NCBI RefSeq assembly: GCF_028767125.1
Contig: NZ_JAKCWP010000007.1
Span: 62,001 to 126,000 of the forward strand
From: Chelativorans sp. YIM 93263
GTDB lineage: Bacteria; Pseudomonadota; Alphaproteobacteria; Rhizobiales; Rhizobiaceae
DNA length: 64,000 bases
Direction of reading: 5' to 3'
A model generated the notes under the pieces. That model saw only the letters and a list, made by a program, of their open reading frames with translations, searched no databases and had not been told where the DNA came from. The first letter of the stretch is position 1. Each line of letters opens with the position of its first letter. Shown here one piece after another: positions 17,476-26,142 of the stretch. Made by a program: the position numbers and the translations under genes.

Positions 17476-18762
17476 ATGTCCTACCAATCCCCCATTTCCC
17501 CCGGCATTTCCTGGTATGAAGCCACCGTTGGCGAGCGGCCGGAGTATCCGCCGCTCGATGGCGATAAGCAGGTCGACGTTGTCATTATCGGCGGCGGCTT
17601 CACCGGGCTTTCGGCGGCGGCGCACCTGGCGCAGGCGGGGGTGAACGTCGCATTGATCGAGGCGCACCGGTTCGGGGATGGCGCATCGGGGCGCAATGGC
17701 GGGCAGCTTGGCACCGGACAGCGGGCATGGCCGGAGGAGCTGGAACAGGAGCTGGGCTTCACGCGTGCCAAGGCGCTGTTCGATCTCGGCGAGGAGGCGA
17801 AGGCGCATCTGCTCGAATTCGCCGAAACCAACGGCATAGAGATCGACTACGTGCCCGGCCAGATGTCCGTGGCGCACAAGGCGCGCTATGTGGACGAATA
17901 TCGCGCCCATGCCGACATCATGCGCGAGCGCTTTTCCTATCCGCATATTTCCTTCATGGATGCCCGGGAGACGGCGGAGCGGCTGGGTTCGCCGCGCTAT
18001 TTCGGCGGCACGCGCGACACGGGGACCGGGCACATTCATCCCTTGAAGTTGCTGGTCGGCACGGCGCGTGTGGCGGCGAGCGCTGGGGCGCAGCTTCACG
18101 AGCAGACGAAAGCCACGAACGTCCGCTCCGAAGGCGGAGGCGTGCAGGTGACAACGCCGCATGGCACGATCACCGCCGAAAAATCCCTGATCGCAACGAA
18201 CGCCTATGGCGGAGCGCTGGAACCGAAGACGGCCGCCCATCTCATGCCGATCGGCTCCTTCATCGCAACCACCGCGCCGCTTGGTGCGGACAGCCCGGTC
18301 TTGCCCGGTGGCGAGAGCGTGGACGACTCACGTTTTGTCGTGCGCTACTTCCGCAAGTCAAACGACGGGCGGCTGCTCTTTGGCGGGCGTGAGGTTTATT
18401 CGAATGGCGATCCAAAGGATATCGGATCGCAGATCCGACGGCAAATCACCGAAATCTACTCTTCGCTCGCCGATGTCGAGATCACTCATGCCTGGGGCGG
18501 CTATGTCGGTATCACCATGCCGCGCAAGCCCTTCGTGCGCGAGGTGATGCCGCATGTGATCGCCGCGGGCGGCTATTCCGGCCATGGCATCATGCTTTCG
18601 AATTTCACCGGCAAGCTCTACGCGGAAACCGTGTGCGGCAACCGCGTCCGGCTGAAGCTTCTGGAGGAGTTCGACATTCCGCCCTTTCCGGGCGGCCGCC
18701 TGTTCCGCCACGCGCTGCTTTTCCTCGCCCTCAACTGGTATGCGTTGCGAGACAGGATTTAG
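17476..18762 (+). CDS. puuB: FAD-dependent oxidoreductase, gamma-glutamylputrescine oxidase type
   Basis: FAD enzyme of the DAO/PuuB family, expected to oxidise gamma-glutamyl-amine to the aldehyde with release of ammonia and peroxide. The dinucleotide fold VVIIGGGFTGLSAAAHLA lies at about residues 34-51, and the DAO-type GDGASGRNGGQLGTGQR follows at 71-87. ATG 17476 gives 428 residues, matching E. coli PuuB; ATG 17422 is in frame upstream but neither has a clear ribosome site. The C-terminus is hydrophobic. Follows puuA copy 2; the intervening 277 bases contain no feature I recognise. Confidence 0.87.
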   Translation: MSYQSPISPGISWYEATVGERPEYPPLDGDKQVDVVIIGGGFTGLSAAAHLAQAGVNVALIEAHRFGDGASGRNGGQLGTGQRAWPEELEQELGFTRAKALFDLGEEAKAHLLEFAETNGIEIDYVPGQMSVAHKARYVDEYRAHADIMRERFSYPHISFMDARETAERLGSPRYFGGTRDTGTGHIHPLKLLVGTARVAASAGAQLHEQTKATNVRSEGGGVQVTTPHGTITAEKSLIATNAYGGALEPKTAAHLMPIGSFIATTAPLGADSPVLPGGESVDDSRFVVRYFRKSNDGRLLFGGREVYSNGDPKDIGSQIRRQITEIYSSLADVEITHAWGGYVGITMPRKPFVREVMPHVIAAGGYSGHGIMLSNFTGKLYAETVCGNRVRLKLLEEFDIPPFPGGRLFRHALLFLALNWYALRDRI

Positions 18763-18841
18763 ACCGTGTGGACCGTGGATGGCTGGACATGGGGCGGCAT
18801 TTGCGTCAAGGCGCCCTGATCAACACCAGGGGCGGGGCCCA

Positions 18842-19564
18842 ATGCAGTCCGACAACGCTTTCAGCCAGCAGGCGCGCGATGCCGTCTATCAAGCGATCTT
18901 CACCCGGAGAGACGTGCGCAGCCATTTCACGGCAGACCCTCTCGATGATGAGGTTCTGGCGCGCCTATTGATGGCGGCGCACCACGCTCCGTCAGTGGGT
19001 TATATGCAGCCGTGGAACTTCATCGTCATCCGTGATCTGGAGCGCCGGGAGCAGGTGCGCGATCTCTTTCTGTCGGCGCGCCGGGAAGAACTGCCGCAGA
19101 TCGCCGACGAACGCAAAGCGCTTTACCGCAAGCTGAAGCTGGAAGGCATTTGCGAAAGCGCGCTCAACCTTGTGGTGACCTGCGATCGGGAACGTTCCAA
19201 AGAGTCACCGCTGGGCCGCTCCCACAATCCGCAGATGGACCTCTACAGCACCGTATGCGCGGTGCAGAATTTCTGGCTCGCTGCCCGTGCGGAAGGCATT
19301 GGCGTTGGCTGGGTCAGTATTCTCGACCGGTCGGCATTGAAGCGGCTTCTTGCAATTCCGGACCATGTGGAGCCGATTGCCTATCTCTGTGTGGGGCCGG
19401 TTTCGGAATTTGCCCATCGGCCGGATCTGGAGCGCAAAGGCTGGGGCAAGAGGCTGCCGATTTCCGACTTGATTATGAGCGAGACCTATTCCGGGCGCGG
19501 AGAACAAGCGCTGAAGCAAATCGCGGACCGGATCATGACCGGGAATGGCGAGCACGGTGGTTAA
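18842..19564 (+). CDS. bluB: 5,6-dimethylbenzimidazole synthase
   Basis: Flavin-cannibalising enzyme that converts reduced FMN and oxygen to 5,6-dimethylbenzimidazole, the lower ligand of cobalamin. The 240-residue product has the nitroreductase-like fold with FTRRDVRSHF at about residues 20-29, HHAPSVGYMQPWNF near 51-64 and GVGWVSILD near 155, all characteristic of BluB rather than general nitroreductases. Start ATG 18842 has a purine-rich upstream region. It stands alone among unrelated genes; no other cobalamin gene or cobalamin riboswitch is seen in the window. Confidence 0.88.
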   Translation: MQSDNAFSQQARDAVYQAIFTRRDVRSHFTADPLDDEVLARLLMAAHHAPSVGYMQPWNFIVIRDLERREQVRDLFLSARREELPQIADERKALYRKLKLEGICESALNLVVTCDRERSKESPLGRSHNPQMDLYSTVCAVQNFWLAARAEGIGVGWVSILDRSALKRLLAIPDHVEPIAYLCVGPVSEFAHRPDLERKGWGKRLPISDLIMSETYSGRGEQALKQIADRIMTGNGEHGG

Positions 19565-19659
19565 ACAAGGTTCCGGAAAGCCATTCGCCATCACCCCGGA
19601 CGGCCTCCACCCTTCGGGTTCCGGCTTTCGGTGCTCGCGTGTTGCGCTCCCCCTGCCCC

Positions 19660-21432
19660 CTACAACGGCCAGAAGAACAGGATGGCCGGCACCGCCACCG
19701 CGATGATCAGAATTTCCAGCGGCAGGCCCATGCGCCAGTAGTCGCCGAAGCGGTAGCCGCCGGGGCCCATGATGATGGTGTTGTTCTTGTGGCCGATGGG
19801 TGTGAGGAAGGCACAGGAGGCCGCTACCGCCACGCCCATGAGAAAAGGATCGGGCGAGACGTCGAGCGCGCGGGCGACGGAAAGGCCAACGGGGGCGGCA
19901 ATGAGTGCCGTCGCCACATTGTTGAGGAAGTCCGAGAGAGTCATGGTGACGATCATAAGGATGGCCAGGATCGCCCAGGGCGGCAGCGCCCCTGTCTGAG
20001 ACACGATCGCGTCGGCGATGAGGCGGGTACCGCCGGACTGTTCCAACGCTAGGCCGAGGGGGATGAGCGAGGCCAGAAGCACGATTACCGGCCACTCGAC
20101 CGATTCGTAGACCTCGCGCGGGCCGACAACGTTGAACAACGCATAAATGGCAACCGCGCCGGCCAGCGCCACGACAAGCGGGAGCAGCCCCGTCACCGCA
20201 GCCGCCACGGCCATCGCAAAGACGGCGACCGTAAACAGCGCCTTGCTGCGCTGGATGACCGTATGGCTCTTCTCGGCCAAGAGCAGTACGCCCAGCCATT
20301 CGGCTGCGTCGGCGATACGGCTTTCCGGGCCGAGGAGAAGCACCACGTCACCAGGCTGGATGGACAGATTGCGCACCCGCTCGCGGAAGCGTTTTCCCTG
20401 CCGCGCCACGCCAAGGAGCGTCACCCCCCGGCGGTTAAGCAGTCTCAGGTTGAGCGCGGTGCGCCCGATTATCCGCGCGTTGTCGGGCACGATGGCTTCC
20501 ACCAGCGACAGCGACTTGCCGGTCAGACTCCCGCTCTCGTCGGTTCCCGCCGGCTTCAGCTCCGCCGCCCCGATAAAGGCTTCGATGGATTTCGGGTCAC
20601 CTTCGAGGACCAGATGGTCGCTCTTGCGGATTTCCTCGCTCGCCGCGAAACCCGGCAGCCGCTTGCCCCGGCGCACCAGCCCGAGAATGGAGACATCGTG
20701 CTCGTCGGCAATAGGATAGAGATCGGAGGACGTCTGGCCGATGGCCTTGGAATCCTCCTTCACCCCGGCCTCGGCAACGAACAAGCCGGTGTCGGCGCCC
20801 TCGCCCGCGGTCGCGCGCTGGCCAGTGTCGGGAATCAGGCGCCAGCCGATGGTGGTCACGAAGGCAATGCCCACCAGCGCGCAGACGAGCCCTACGGGAG
20901 TGAAATCGAACATGGAAAACGGCTCACCCAGTGTGCGCTCGCGAAACTGGGCGACGACGATGTTGGGCGGGGTGCCGATCAGCGTGATCGTGCCGCCCAG
21001 AATGGTGGCGAAGGACAGCGGCATCAGAGAACGCGTTACCGCCCGCTTCGCCTTCTCCGCCGCCTCAATGTCGAGCGTCATCAACATGACGAGGGCCGCG
21101 ACGTTGTTTATCACGGCCGAAAGGGCCGCGCCCACGACGGACATGATGCCTATGTGAGTGGAGAGCGACCGCCCGGTCGACAGAACGAAGCGGGCGACGA
21201 GTTCCACCGCTCCGGCATTCACCATCGCCCGCGAAACGATGAGCACCAGTGCGATGATGATCACCGCTTCATGACCGAAACCCTGAAAGGCATCCTCCGC
21301 CGACACCACGCCACCGGCGACTGCGATTATCAGCGCGGCGAACGCCACCAGGTCGTAACGCACACGGCCCCACACCAGAAAGGCAAAGACGAGGCCGAGC
21401 AGGCTGAAAAGGAAGATCTGGTCGTAGGTCAT
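19660..21432 (-). CDS. SLC13-type anion permease with two TrkA-C domains
   Basis: Membrane carrier of the divalent anion/Na+ symporter (SLC13) superfamily, 590 residues. Hydrophobic segments fill residues 1-180 and 400-590; between them, about residues 210-370, lie two soluble TrkA-C-like domains (VLEGDPKSIEAFIG, LLGPESRIADAAEW), a common layout for bacterial sulfate or organic anion permeases. The motif TLIGTPPNIVVA near residue 150 and PIGHKNNTIIMGPG near the C-terminus are typical SLC13 substrate-loop sequences. Lies 46 bases after the SDR gene on the same strand, so probably in one operon with the SDR and aldehyde dehydrogenase. Substrate not determined. Confidence 0.85.
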   Translation of the reverse strand: MTYDQIFLFSLLGLVFAFLVWGRVRYDLVAFAALIIAVAGGVVSAEDAFQGFGHEAVIIIALVLIVSRAMVNAGAVELVARFVLSTGRSLSTHIGIMSVVGAALSAVINNVAALVMLMTLDIEAAEKAKRAVTRSLMPLSFATILGGTITLIGTPPNIVVAQFRERTLGEPFSMFDFTPVGLVCALVGIAFVTTIGWRLIPDTGQRATAGEGADTGLFVAEAGVKEDSKAIGQTSSDLYPIADEHDVSILGLVRRGKRLPGFAASEEIRKSDHLVLEGDPKSIEAFIGAAELKPAGTDESGSLTGKSLSLVEAIVPDNARIIGRTALNLRLLNRRGVTLLGVARQGKRFRERVRNLSIQPGDVVLLLGPESRIADAAEWLGVLLLAEKSHTVIQRSKALFTVAVFAMAVAAAVTGLLPLVVALAGAVAIYALFNVVGPREVYESVEWPVIVLLASLIPLGLALEQSGGTRLIADAIVSQTGALPPWAILAILMIVTMTLSDFLNNVATALIAAPVGLSVARALDVSPDPFLMGVAVAASCAFLTPIGHKNNTIIMGPGGYRFGDYWRMGLPLEILIIAVAVPAILFFWPL

Positions 21433-21478
21433 GGAAGCCGGAGATCCCGGATAATGGGGGCGGAGGACTCCCTACCTG

Positions 21479-22225
21479 TCAGATGCACCGACCGCCATCC
21501 ACCTCGAGCGCCACACCGGTGATGAACTCCGCCTCGCCGGAAGCGAGCCAGAGCGCGGCATTCGCGATGTCGAGCGGCGTGGAAAGCCGGCCGAGCGGGA
21601 CGGAGGCACGGAACTGAGCGCGCTTTTCGGGCGTATCCTCGCCCATAAACTGGCTCAGCATACCCGTCTCGCCAGCCACGGGGCACAGGCAGTTCACCCG
21701 GATGTTCTTCGGGGCAAGCTCGACGGCCATCGATTTCGTCGCCGTGATCGCCCAGCCCTTGGACGCGTTGTACCAGGTCAATCCCGGACGTGGGCGGAGA
21801 CCGGCGGTGGAGGCAGTCGTGATGATCGAGCCGCCGCCCTGCTCCTCCATGATCGGAACGACGGCGCGCGTGGCATGATAAATCGCCTTCATGTTGATAG
21901 CGGTGATGAGGTCAAAGATCTCCTCGTCCACCTCCAGCATGTTGCCGTTGGTATGGGTGTAGCCGGCGTTATTGATCATGATGTCGACACGGCCGTGGGT
22001 GTGCATGGCTGCTTCAACCATCGCATCCACATCTGCCTTGCGTGAGACATCGGCAGAAACAGGCGTGGCGGCGGAACCGATTTCCTCCGCAACACGCTCG
22101 GCGCCCTTGGCGTTCAGATCGGCGACGATGACGTTCGCCCCCTCCTCCGCAAAACGCTTTGCCATTCCCTCGCCGAAACCGGACGCTGCACCGGTGATGA
22201 TCGCTGTCTTGTTCTCAAGCCGCAA
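21479..22225 (-). CDS. SDR family NAD(P)-dependent oxidoreductase
   Basis: Classical short-chain dehydrogenase of 248 residues. Cofactor motif TGAASGFGEGMAK at about 11-23, NNAG near 86-89, catalytic Ser in the STAG-like segment near 139 and YNASK (Tyr/Lys) near 152-156. The start is a TTG at 22225, with AAGGA eight bases upstream; no ATG gives a complete fold. Located 42 bases after an aldehyde dehydrogenase gene on the same strand and upstream of an anion permease, suggesting a pathway that oxidises an alcohol via aldehyde to an acid. Substrate unknown. Confidence 0.87.
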   Translation of the reverse strand: MRLENKTAIITGAASGFGEGMAKRFAEEGANVIVADLNAKGAERVAEEIGSAATPVSADVSRKADVDAMVEAAMHTHGRVDIMINNAGYTHTNGNMLEVDEEIFDLITAINMKAIYHATRAVVPIMEEQGGGSIITTASTAGLRPRPGLTWYNASKGWAITATKSMAVELAPKNIRVNCLCPVAGETGMLSQFMGEDTPEKRAQFRASVPLGRLSTPLDIANAALWLASGEAEFITGVALEVDGGRCI

Positions 22226-22267
22226 TTTTCAAATCCTTCTTTTTCTCAAGCAGGTGCGCGCGCACGC

Positions 22268-23743
22268 TCAGCCGTGATTGAATACGACCGTTTTCGTCGC
22301 CGACATGTCGTAGAGTGCCTCAAAGCCCTTTTCGCGGCCGTGGCCCGATTTCTTGAAGCCGCCGAAGGGCAGCTCGATGCCGCCACCGGCGCCATAGCCG
22401 TTCACGAAGACCTGGCCGGCACGCACCCGCTTTGCCATGCGATGCTGCCGTGCGCCGTCACGCGTCCAGATGCCGGCGACCAGGCCGAAATCCGTATCAT
22501 TGGCAAGACGGACGGCATCGGGTTCGTCCGCGAAAGGGAAGAGCGCCAGCACGGGACCGAAGACTTCCTCCTGTGCCAGTGCGGACGCCGGATCGACGGC
22601 GCCAAAAAGAACGGGCGGGTGATAATATCCGCCTTTCGGCGCATCCTCATGAACCCTGCCGCGCGCGAGAACGGAAATGCCCGCCTCCTCAGCGGCGGCA
22701 ACAAAGTCTTCAACGCGCTGTTTTTGCGCCGGATTGATCAGCGCGCCGAGATCGAGATCGGCCTCGTGTGGACCAGCCACGAGCCCGGAGAAACGCTCCG
22801 AAAGGGCGGAGGCCACCTGCTCGTAGACCGGCTTTTCGATCAGGATACGGCTGCCGGCGGAGCAGGTCTGGCCGCCATTCTGGATGATGGCGTTGACCAA
22901 TACGGGCAGCGCGGCCTCGATATCGGCATCGGCAAAGACGATCTGCGGGGACTTGCCGCCGAGCTCCATCGTCACGCCGCGATTGTTCGCGGCGGCGGCC
23001 TGCTGAATGGCGGTTCCGGTGGGTGGGGAGCCCGTGAAGGTGACGTAATCGACAAGCGGATGAGCTGAAAGCGCCGCCCCGGCCTCGCGCCCATAGCCCG
23101 TCACCACGTTGAACACGCCTCCCGGTATGCCCGCCTCCAGCGCCAGCTCGGCAATGCGGATTGCCGTGAGCGAGGCGTCCTCGGCCGGCTTGATCACCAA
23201 CGTATTGCCCATGGCCAGCGCCGCACCGGCAACGCGCGCCAGAATCTGGAGCGGGTAATTCCATGGAATGATGCCGGCGACCACGCCATGTGGCTCGCGC
23301 ATGGTCAGCGCCGTATAGCCATCCAGAAACGGAATGGTGTCTCCGTGGATCTTGTCGGCTGCGCCGCCGTAAAATTCGTAGTAACGCATCGTTGCGGTTA
23401 CGTCCGCCTTGCCCTGGCGGACTGGCTTGCCGGTGTCGCGCGATTCGAGCGCGGCAAGCTCGTCGGCGTGCTTTTCGACAAGCTGGCCGAGCCGGGTGAG
23501 GCAACGGCCGCGCTCCACCGCCGGCATCCGCGCCCACGGTCCTTCATCGAAGGCGTGGCGGGCAGCGCCGACCGCCTGGTCGATATCGGCTTTTCCGGAG
23601 GCGGGGATCGAGGCGAAAACCTGACCGTCCGACGGGCACACGACATTGATGCGCTCTCCCGATACGGCGTCGACGGACTTGCCGTCGATGATCTGCATCG
23701 GGGCCAGCTCATCCGCAACGGTCTTTGAAACGTGGCTGCCCAT
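22268..23743 (-). CDS. Aldehyde dehydrogenase family protein
   Basis: NAD(P)-dependent aldehyde dehydrogenase, 491 residues. Catalytic Glu lies in TMELGGKSPQ at about 264-273 and the nucleophilic Cys in GGQTCSAGS near 297-305; VVTGYG and the C-terminal PFGGFKKSGHGRE are typical. The branch resembles betaine or aminobutyraldehyde dehydrogenases, so amine-derived aldehydes from the nearby PuuB oxidase are plausible, as is 2-oxoglutarate semialdehyde from the hexuronate pathway; neither is proven. Start ATG 23743 follows AGGAG. First gene of a probable operon with the SDR and permease. Confidence 0.9.
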   Translation of the reverse strand: MGSHVSKTVADELAPMQIIDGKSVDAVSGERINVVCPSDGQVFASIPASGKADIDQAVGAARHAFDEGPWARMPAVERGRCLTRLGQLVEKHADELAALESRDTGKPVRQGKADVTATMRYYEFYGGAADKIHGDTIPFLDGYTALTMREPHGVVAGIIPWNYPLQILARVAGAALAMGNTLVIKPAEDASLTAIRIAELALEAGIPGGVFNVVTGYGREAGAALSAHPLVDYVTFTGSPPTGTAIQQAAAANNRGVTMELGGKSPQIVFADADIEAALPVLVNAIIQNGGQTCSAGSRILIEKPVYEQVASALSERFSGLVAGPHEADLDLGALINPAQKQRVEDFVAAAEEAGISVLARGRVHEDAPKGGYYHPPVLFGAVDPASALAQEEVFGPVLALFPFADEPDAVRLANDTDFGLVAGIWTRDGARQHRMAKRVRAGQVFVNGYGAGGGIELPFGGFKKSGHGREKGFEALYDMSATKTVVFNHG

Positions 23744-23886
23744 ACGCTGGTACTCCTGGCTAATGCTATTATGGTTCGCGCCGTTATGGCCCTTGTAATG
23801 TAGCCGGGCAAGCCTATCCTCCGGGGATGCGTCGACAGATCACCTGCTGGCCTATCGTGAAAACGTGTCTGGCATGGAGCCACTGG

Positions 23887-23908
23887 TAATCTTAAATCGA
23901 TTAGATTA
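23887..23908. promoter_or_regulatory. AT-rich dyad upstream of zwf
   Basis: TAATCT (23887-23892) and AGATTA (23903-23908) flank an internal perfect palindrome AATCGATT (23895-23902), 43 bases before the zwf ATG. In other proteobacteria the zwf/edd operon is repressed by HexR at AT-rich palindromes, so this is a reasonable operator candidate, but the match is only general. Confidence 0.4.
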
Positions 23909-23950
23909 AGAAGCGATCGGCACAACGGACAACGCAGACGCGGAGCCTTC

Positions 23951-25423
23951 ATGACGAGCCAGACAATACCGGTCGAACCGTTCGACCTCGTGGTTTTCGG
24001 CGCCACGGGCGATCTCGCGGAACGCAAGCTGCTTCCAGCACTCTATCAGCGCCAGCTGGCCGGCCAGTACAGCGAGCCGACGCGGATGATCGGCTGTTCG
24101 CGTTCCGAGCTCACCGACGATCAGTATCGCGCGTTCGCGCGGGAAGCGATTGAGCACCACGTCGCGAAAGCGGAAATCGACGAGGATGAGCTGTCACGCT
24201 TTCTGGCACGGATTTTCTATGTGCCGGCTGATGCGCGATCCGGAAAGGGGCTTGAGCAACTCGGCCAGGTGCTCGGAGAGAGCCACGCGGTGCGCGCCTT
24301 CTATCTCGCGGTCGCGCCCGCACTGTTTGGCGATATCGTCCACAGGATCAATGAGCACGGGCTCGTAATGCCGACATCGCGCGTCATCGTCGAAAAGCCG
24401 ATCGGCCACAGCCTGGAGACGGCGCAGCAGGTCAATGACGCCATCGGCGAGGTCTTCGACGAGGCCCGCATCTTCCGCATCGATCATTATCTCGGCAAAG
24501 AGACGGTGCAGAATCTGATGGCGCTGCGCTTCGGCAATGCGCTTTACGAACCTTTGTGGAACTCGGCGCATGTCGACCACGTGCAGATCACCGTCGCGGA
24601 GTCGGTGGGGCTCGAAAGTCGTGCCGGCTACTATGACAAGGCGGGCGCCCTGCGCGACATGGTGCAGAACCATATTCTGCAGCTCCTTTGTCTTGTGGCG
24701 ATGGAAGCACCGGCTTCACTGGATGCCGATGCCATGCGCGACGAGAAGCTGAAGGTTCTGCGCGCACTCAAGCCGATCGGACCGCAAAATACGGAACGCG
24801 TGACCGTGCGCGGGCAATACCGTGCCGGCGCATCGAACGGCGGTGCGGTCAAGGGATATCTGGATGAGCTGGACGACGGCGCCAGCAACACCGAAACCTT
24901 TGTCGCGCTCAAGGCGGAGATCGGGAACTGGCGCTGGGCGGGCGTTCCCTTCTATCTGCGGACGGGCAAGCGGCTCGCCGCGCGCGCCTCGGAGATCGTC
25001 ATCCAGTTCAAGCCGATTCCGCACTCGATCTTCGGCGATGCCGCCGGGCCGGTTTTCGCCAACCAGTTGGTCATCCGCCTCCAGCCCGACGAGGGCGTGA
25101 AGCAGTGGATCATGATCAAGGATCCGGGTCCGGGCGGTATGCGCCTGCGCCACGTGCCGCTCGACATGACGTTTGCCGAATCCTTCAAGGTGCGCAATCC
25201 GGACGCCTATGAGCGGCTGATCATGGACGTGATCCGCGGAAACCAGACACTCTTCATGCGCCGCGACGAGGTGGAAGCGGCGTGGCGCTGGATCGATCCC
25301 ATCGTGGCGGCCTGGGAAGAGCGCAGCCAGGCGGTTCAAGGCTATACGGCAGGCACATGGGGCCCCTCGGCATCCATCGCGCTGATCGAGCGTGACGGGC
25401 GCACCTGGCACGAGAGCGTGTAA
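23951..25423 (+). CDS. zwf: Glucose-6-phosphate 1-dehydrogenase
   Basis: Oxidises glucose 6-phosphate to 6-phosphogluconolactone, making NADPH; entry step of the Entner-Doudoroff route. 490 residues, the usual length. The N-terminal cofactor motif FGATGDLAERKLLPALY is at about residues 16-32 and the substrate/catalytic motif RIDHYLGKE near 177-185. Start ATG 23951 is preceded by GCGGAG. The stop TAA shares a base with the ATG of pgl, so translation is coupled. An AT-rich dyad upstream may be an operator. Confidence 0.97.
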   Translation: MTSQTIPVEPFDLVVFGATGDLAERKLLPALYQRQLAGQYSEPTRMIGCSRSELTDDQYRAFAREAIEHHVAKAEIDEDELSRFLARIFYVPADARSGKGLEQLGQVLGESHAVRAFYLAVAPALFGDIVHRINEHGLVMPTSRVIVEKPIGHSLETAQQVNDAIGEVFDEARIFRIDHYLGKETVQNLMALRFGNALYEPLWNSAHVDHVQITVAESVGLESRAGYYDKAGALRDMVQNHILQLLCLVAMEAPASLDADAMRDEKLKVLRALKPIGPQNTERVTVRGQYRAGASNGGAVKGYLDELDDGASNTETFVALKAEIGNWRWAGVPFYLRTGKRLAARASEIVIQFKPIPHSIFGDAAGPVFANQLVIRLQPDEGVKQWIMIKDPGPGGMRLRHVPLDMTFAESFKVRNPDAYERLIMDVIRGNQTLFMRRDEVEAAWRWIDPIVAAWEERSQAVQGYTAGTWGPSASIALIERDGRTWHESV

Positions 25424-26142
25424 TGACGGAACCGATCTGGGAAGAATTCGGCGACCGCCAGAAGTTGGCGGAGACGCTTGCCGATGTGGTGGCGGAAGAA
25501 CTGTCCGGCGCGTTGAAGGCCCGTGGCCGGGCACTCCTGGCAGTTTCCGGCGGCACAACGCCGCCGCCCTTTTTCCGCGCCTTGTCCGAGAAGCGCATTG
25601 ACTGGCGGCATGTCACCGTAACGCTGGTAGACGAGCGTTTCGTGCCTACCACCTCCGAACGCTCCAATGCCCGGCTGGTCACCCAGCACTTGCTGCAGAA
25701 CCAAGCCGCACGGGCGCAATTCTTTGGCCTGTATAATGAAGCTGCCAGCGTGGAAGAAGCGGCCGAAGTGACCGAGAGCAAGCTTGCCATCCTTCCAATG
25801 CCGCTCGATGTCGTAGTGCTCGGCATGGGAACAGACCAGCATACCGCGTCGTTTTTCCCGGATGCCGACAATATCGACGACATACTCTCCGACACAGGCG
25901 AGCGTCGCGTGCTGCCGGTCCATGCACAAAGCGTCGGAGAACCCCGATTGACGCTCTCCATGCCGGTGATCACACAGGCGCGCTTTCTCGCGCTGCATAT
26001 CGAAGGCGCGGAGAAGAAGACGGCTCTGGAAGCCGCCCTTTCGACCGATGACCGCCCCCTGCCGCCAGTACGCGCGGTGATGGAGCGGGCGGACAACCCT
26101 GCCCACATCTACTGGGCCCCGAAGCAGGACACGAGCTCATGA
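25423..26142 (+). CDS. pgl: 6-phosphogluconolactonase
   Basis: Hydrolyses 6-phosphogluconolactone to 6-phosphogluconate. The 239-residue product has [10 protein letters not shown] at about 43-52 (phosphate-binding loop), LVDERFVP near 69-76 and a [14 protein letters not shown] motif near 128-141, where the His normally acts in catalysis. The start overlaps the zwf stop (TAATG) and the stop overlaps the edd start (ATGA), so zwf-pgl-edd is a single tightly coupled operon. Confidence 0.95.
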   Translation: MTEPIWEEFGDRQKLAETLADVVAEELSGALKARGRALLAVSGGTTPPPFFRALSEKRIDWRHVTVTLVDERFVPTTSERSNARLVTQHLLQNQAARAQFFGLYNEAASVEEAAEVTESKLAILPMPLDVVVLGMGTDQHTASFFPDADNIDDILSDTGERRVLPVHAQSVGEPRLTLSMPVITQARFLALHIEGAEKKTALEAALSTDDRPLPPVRAVMERADNPAHIYWAPKQDTSS

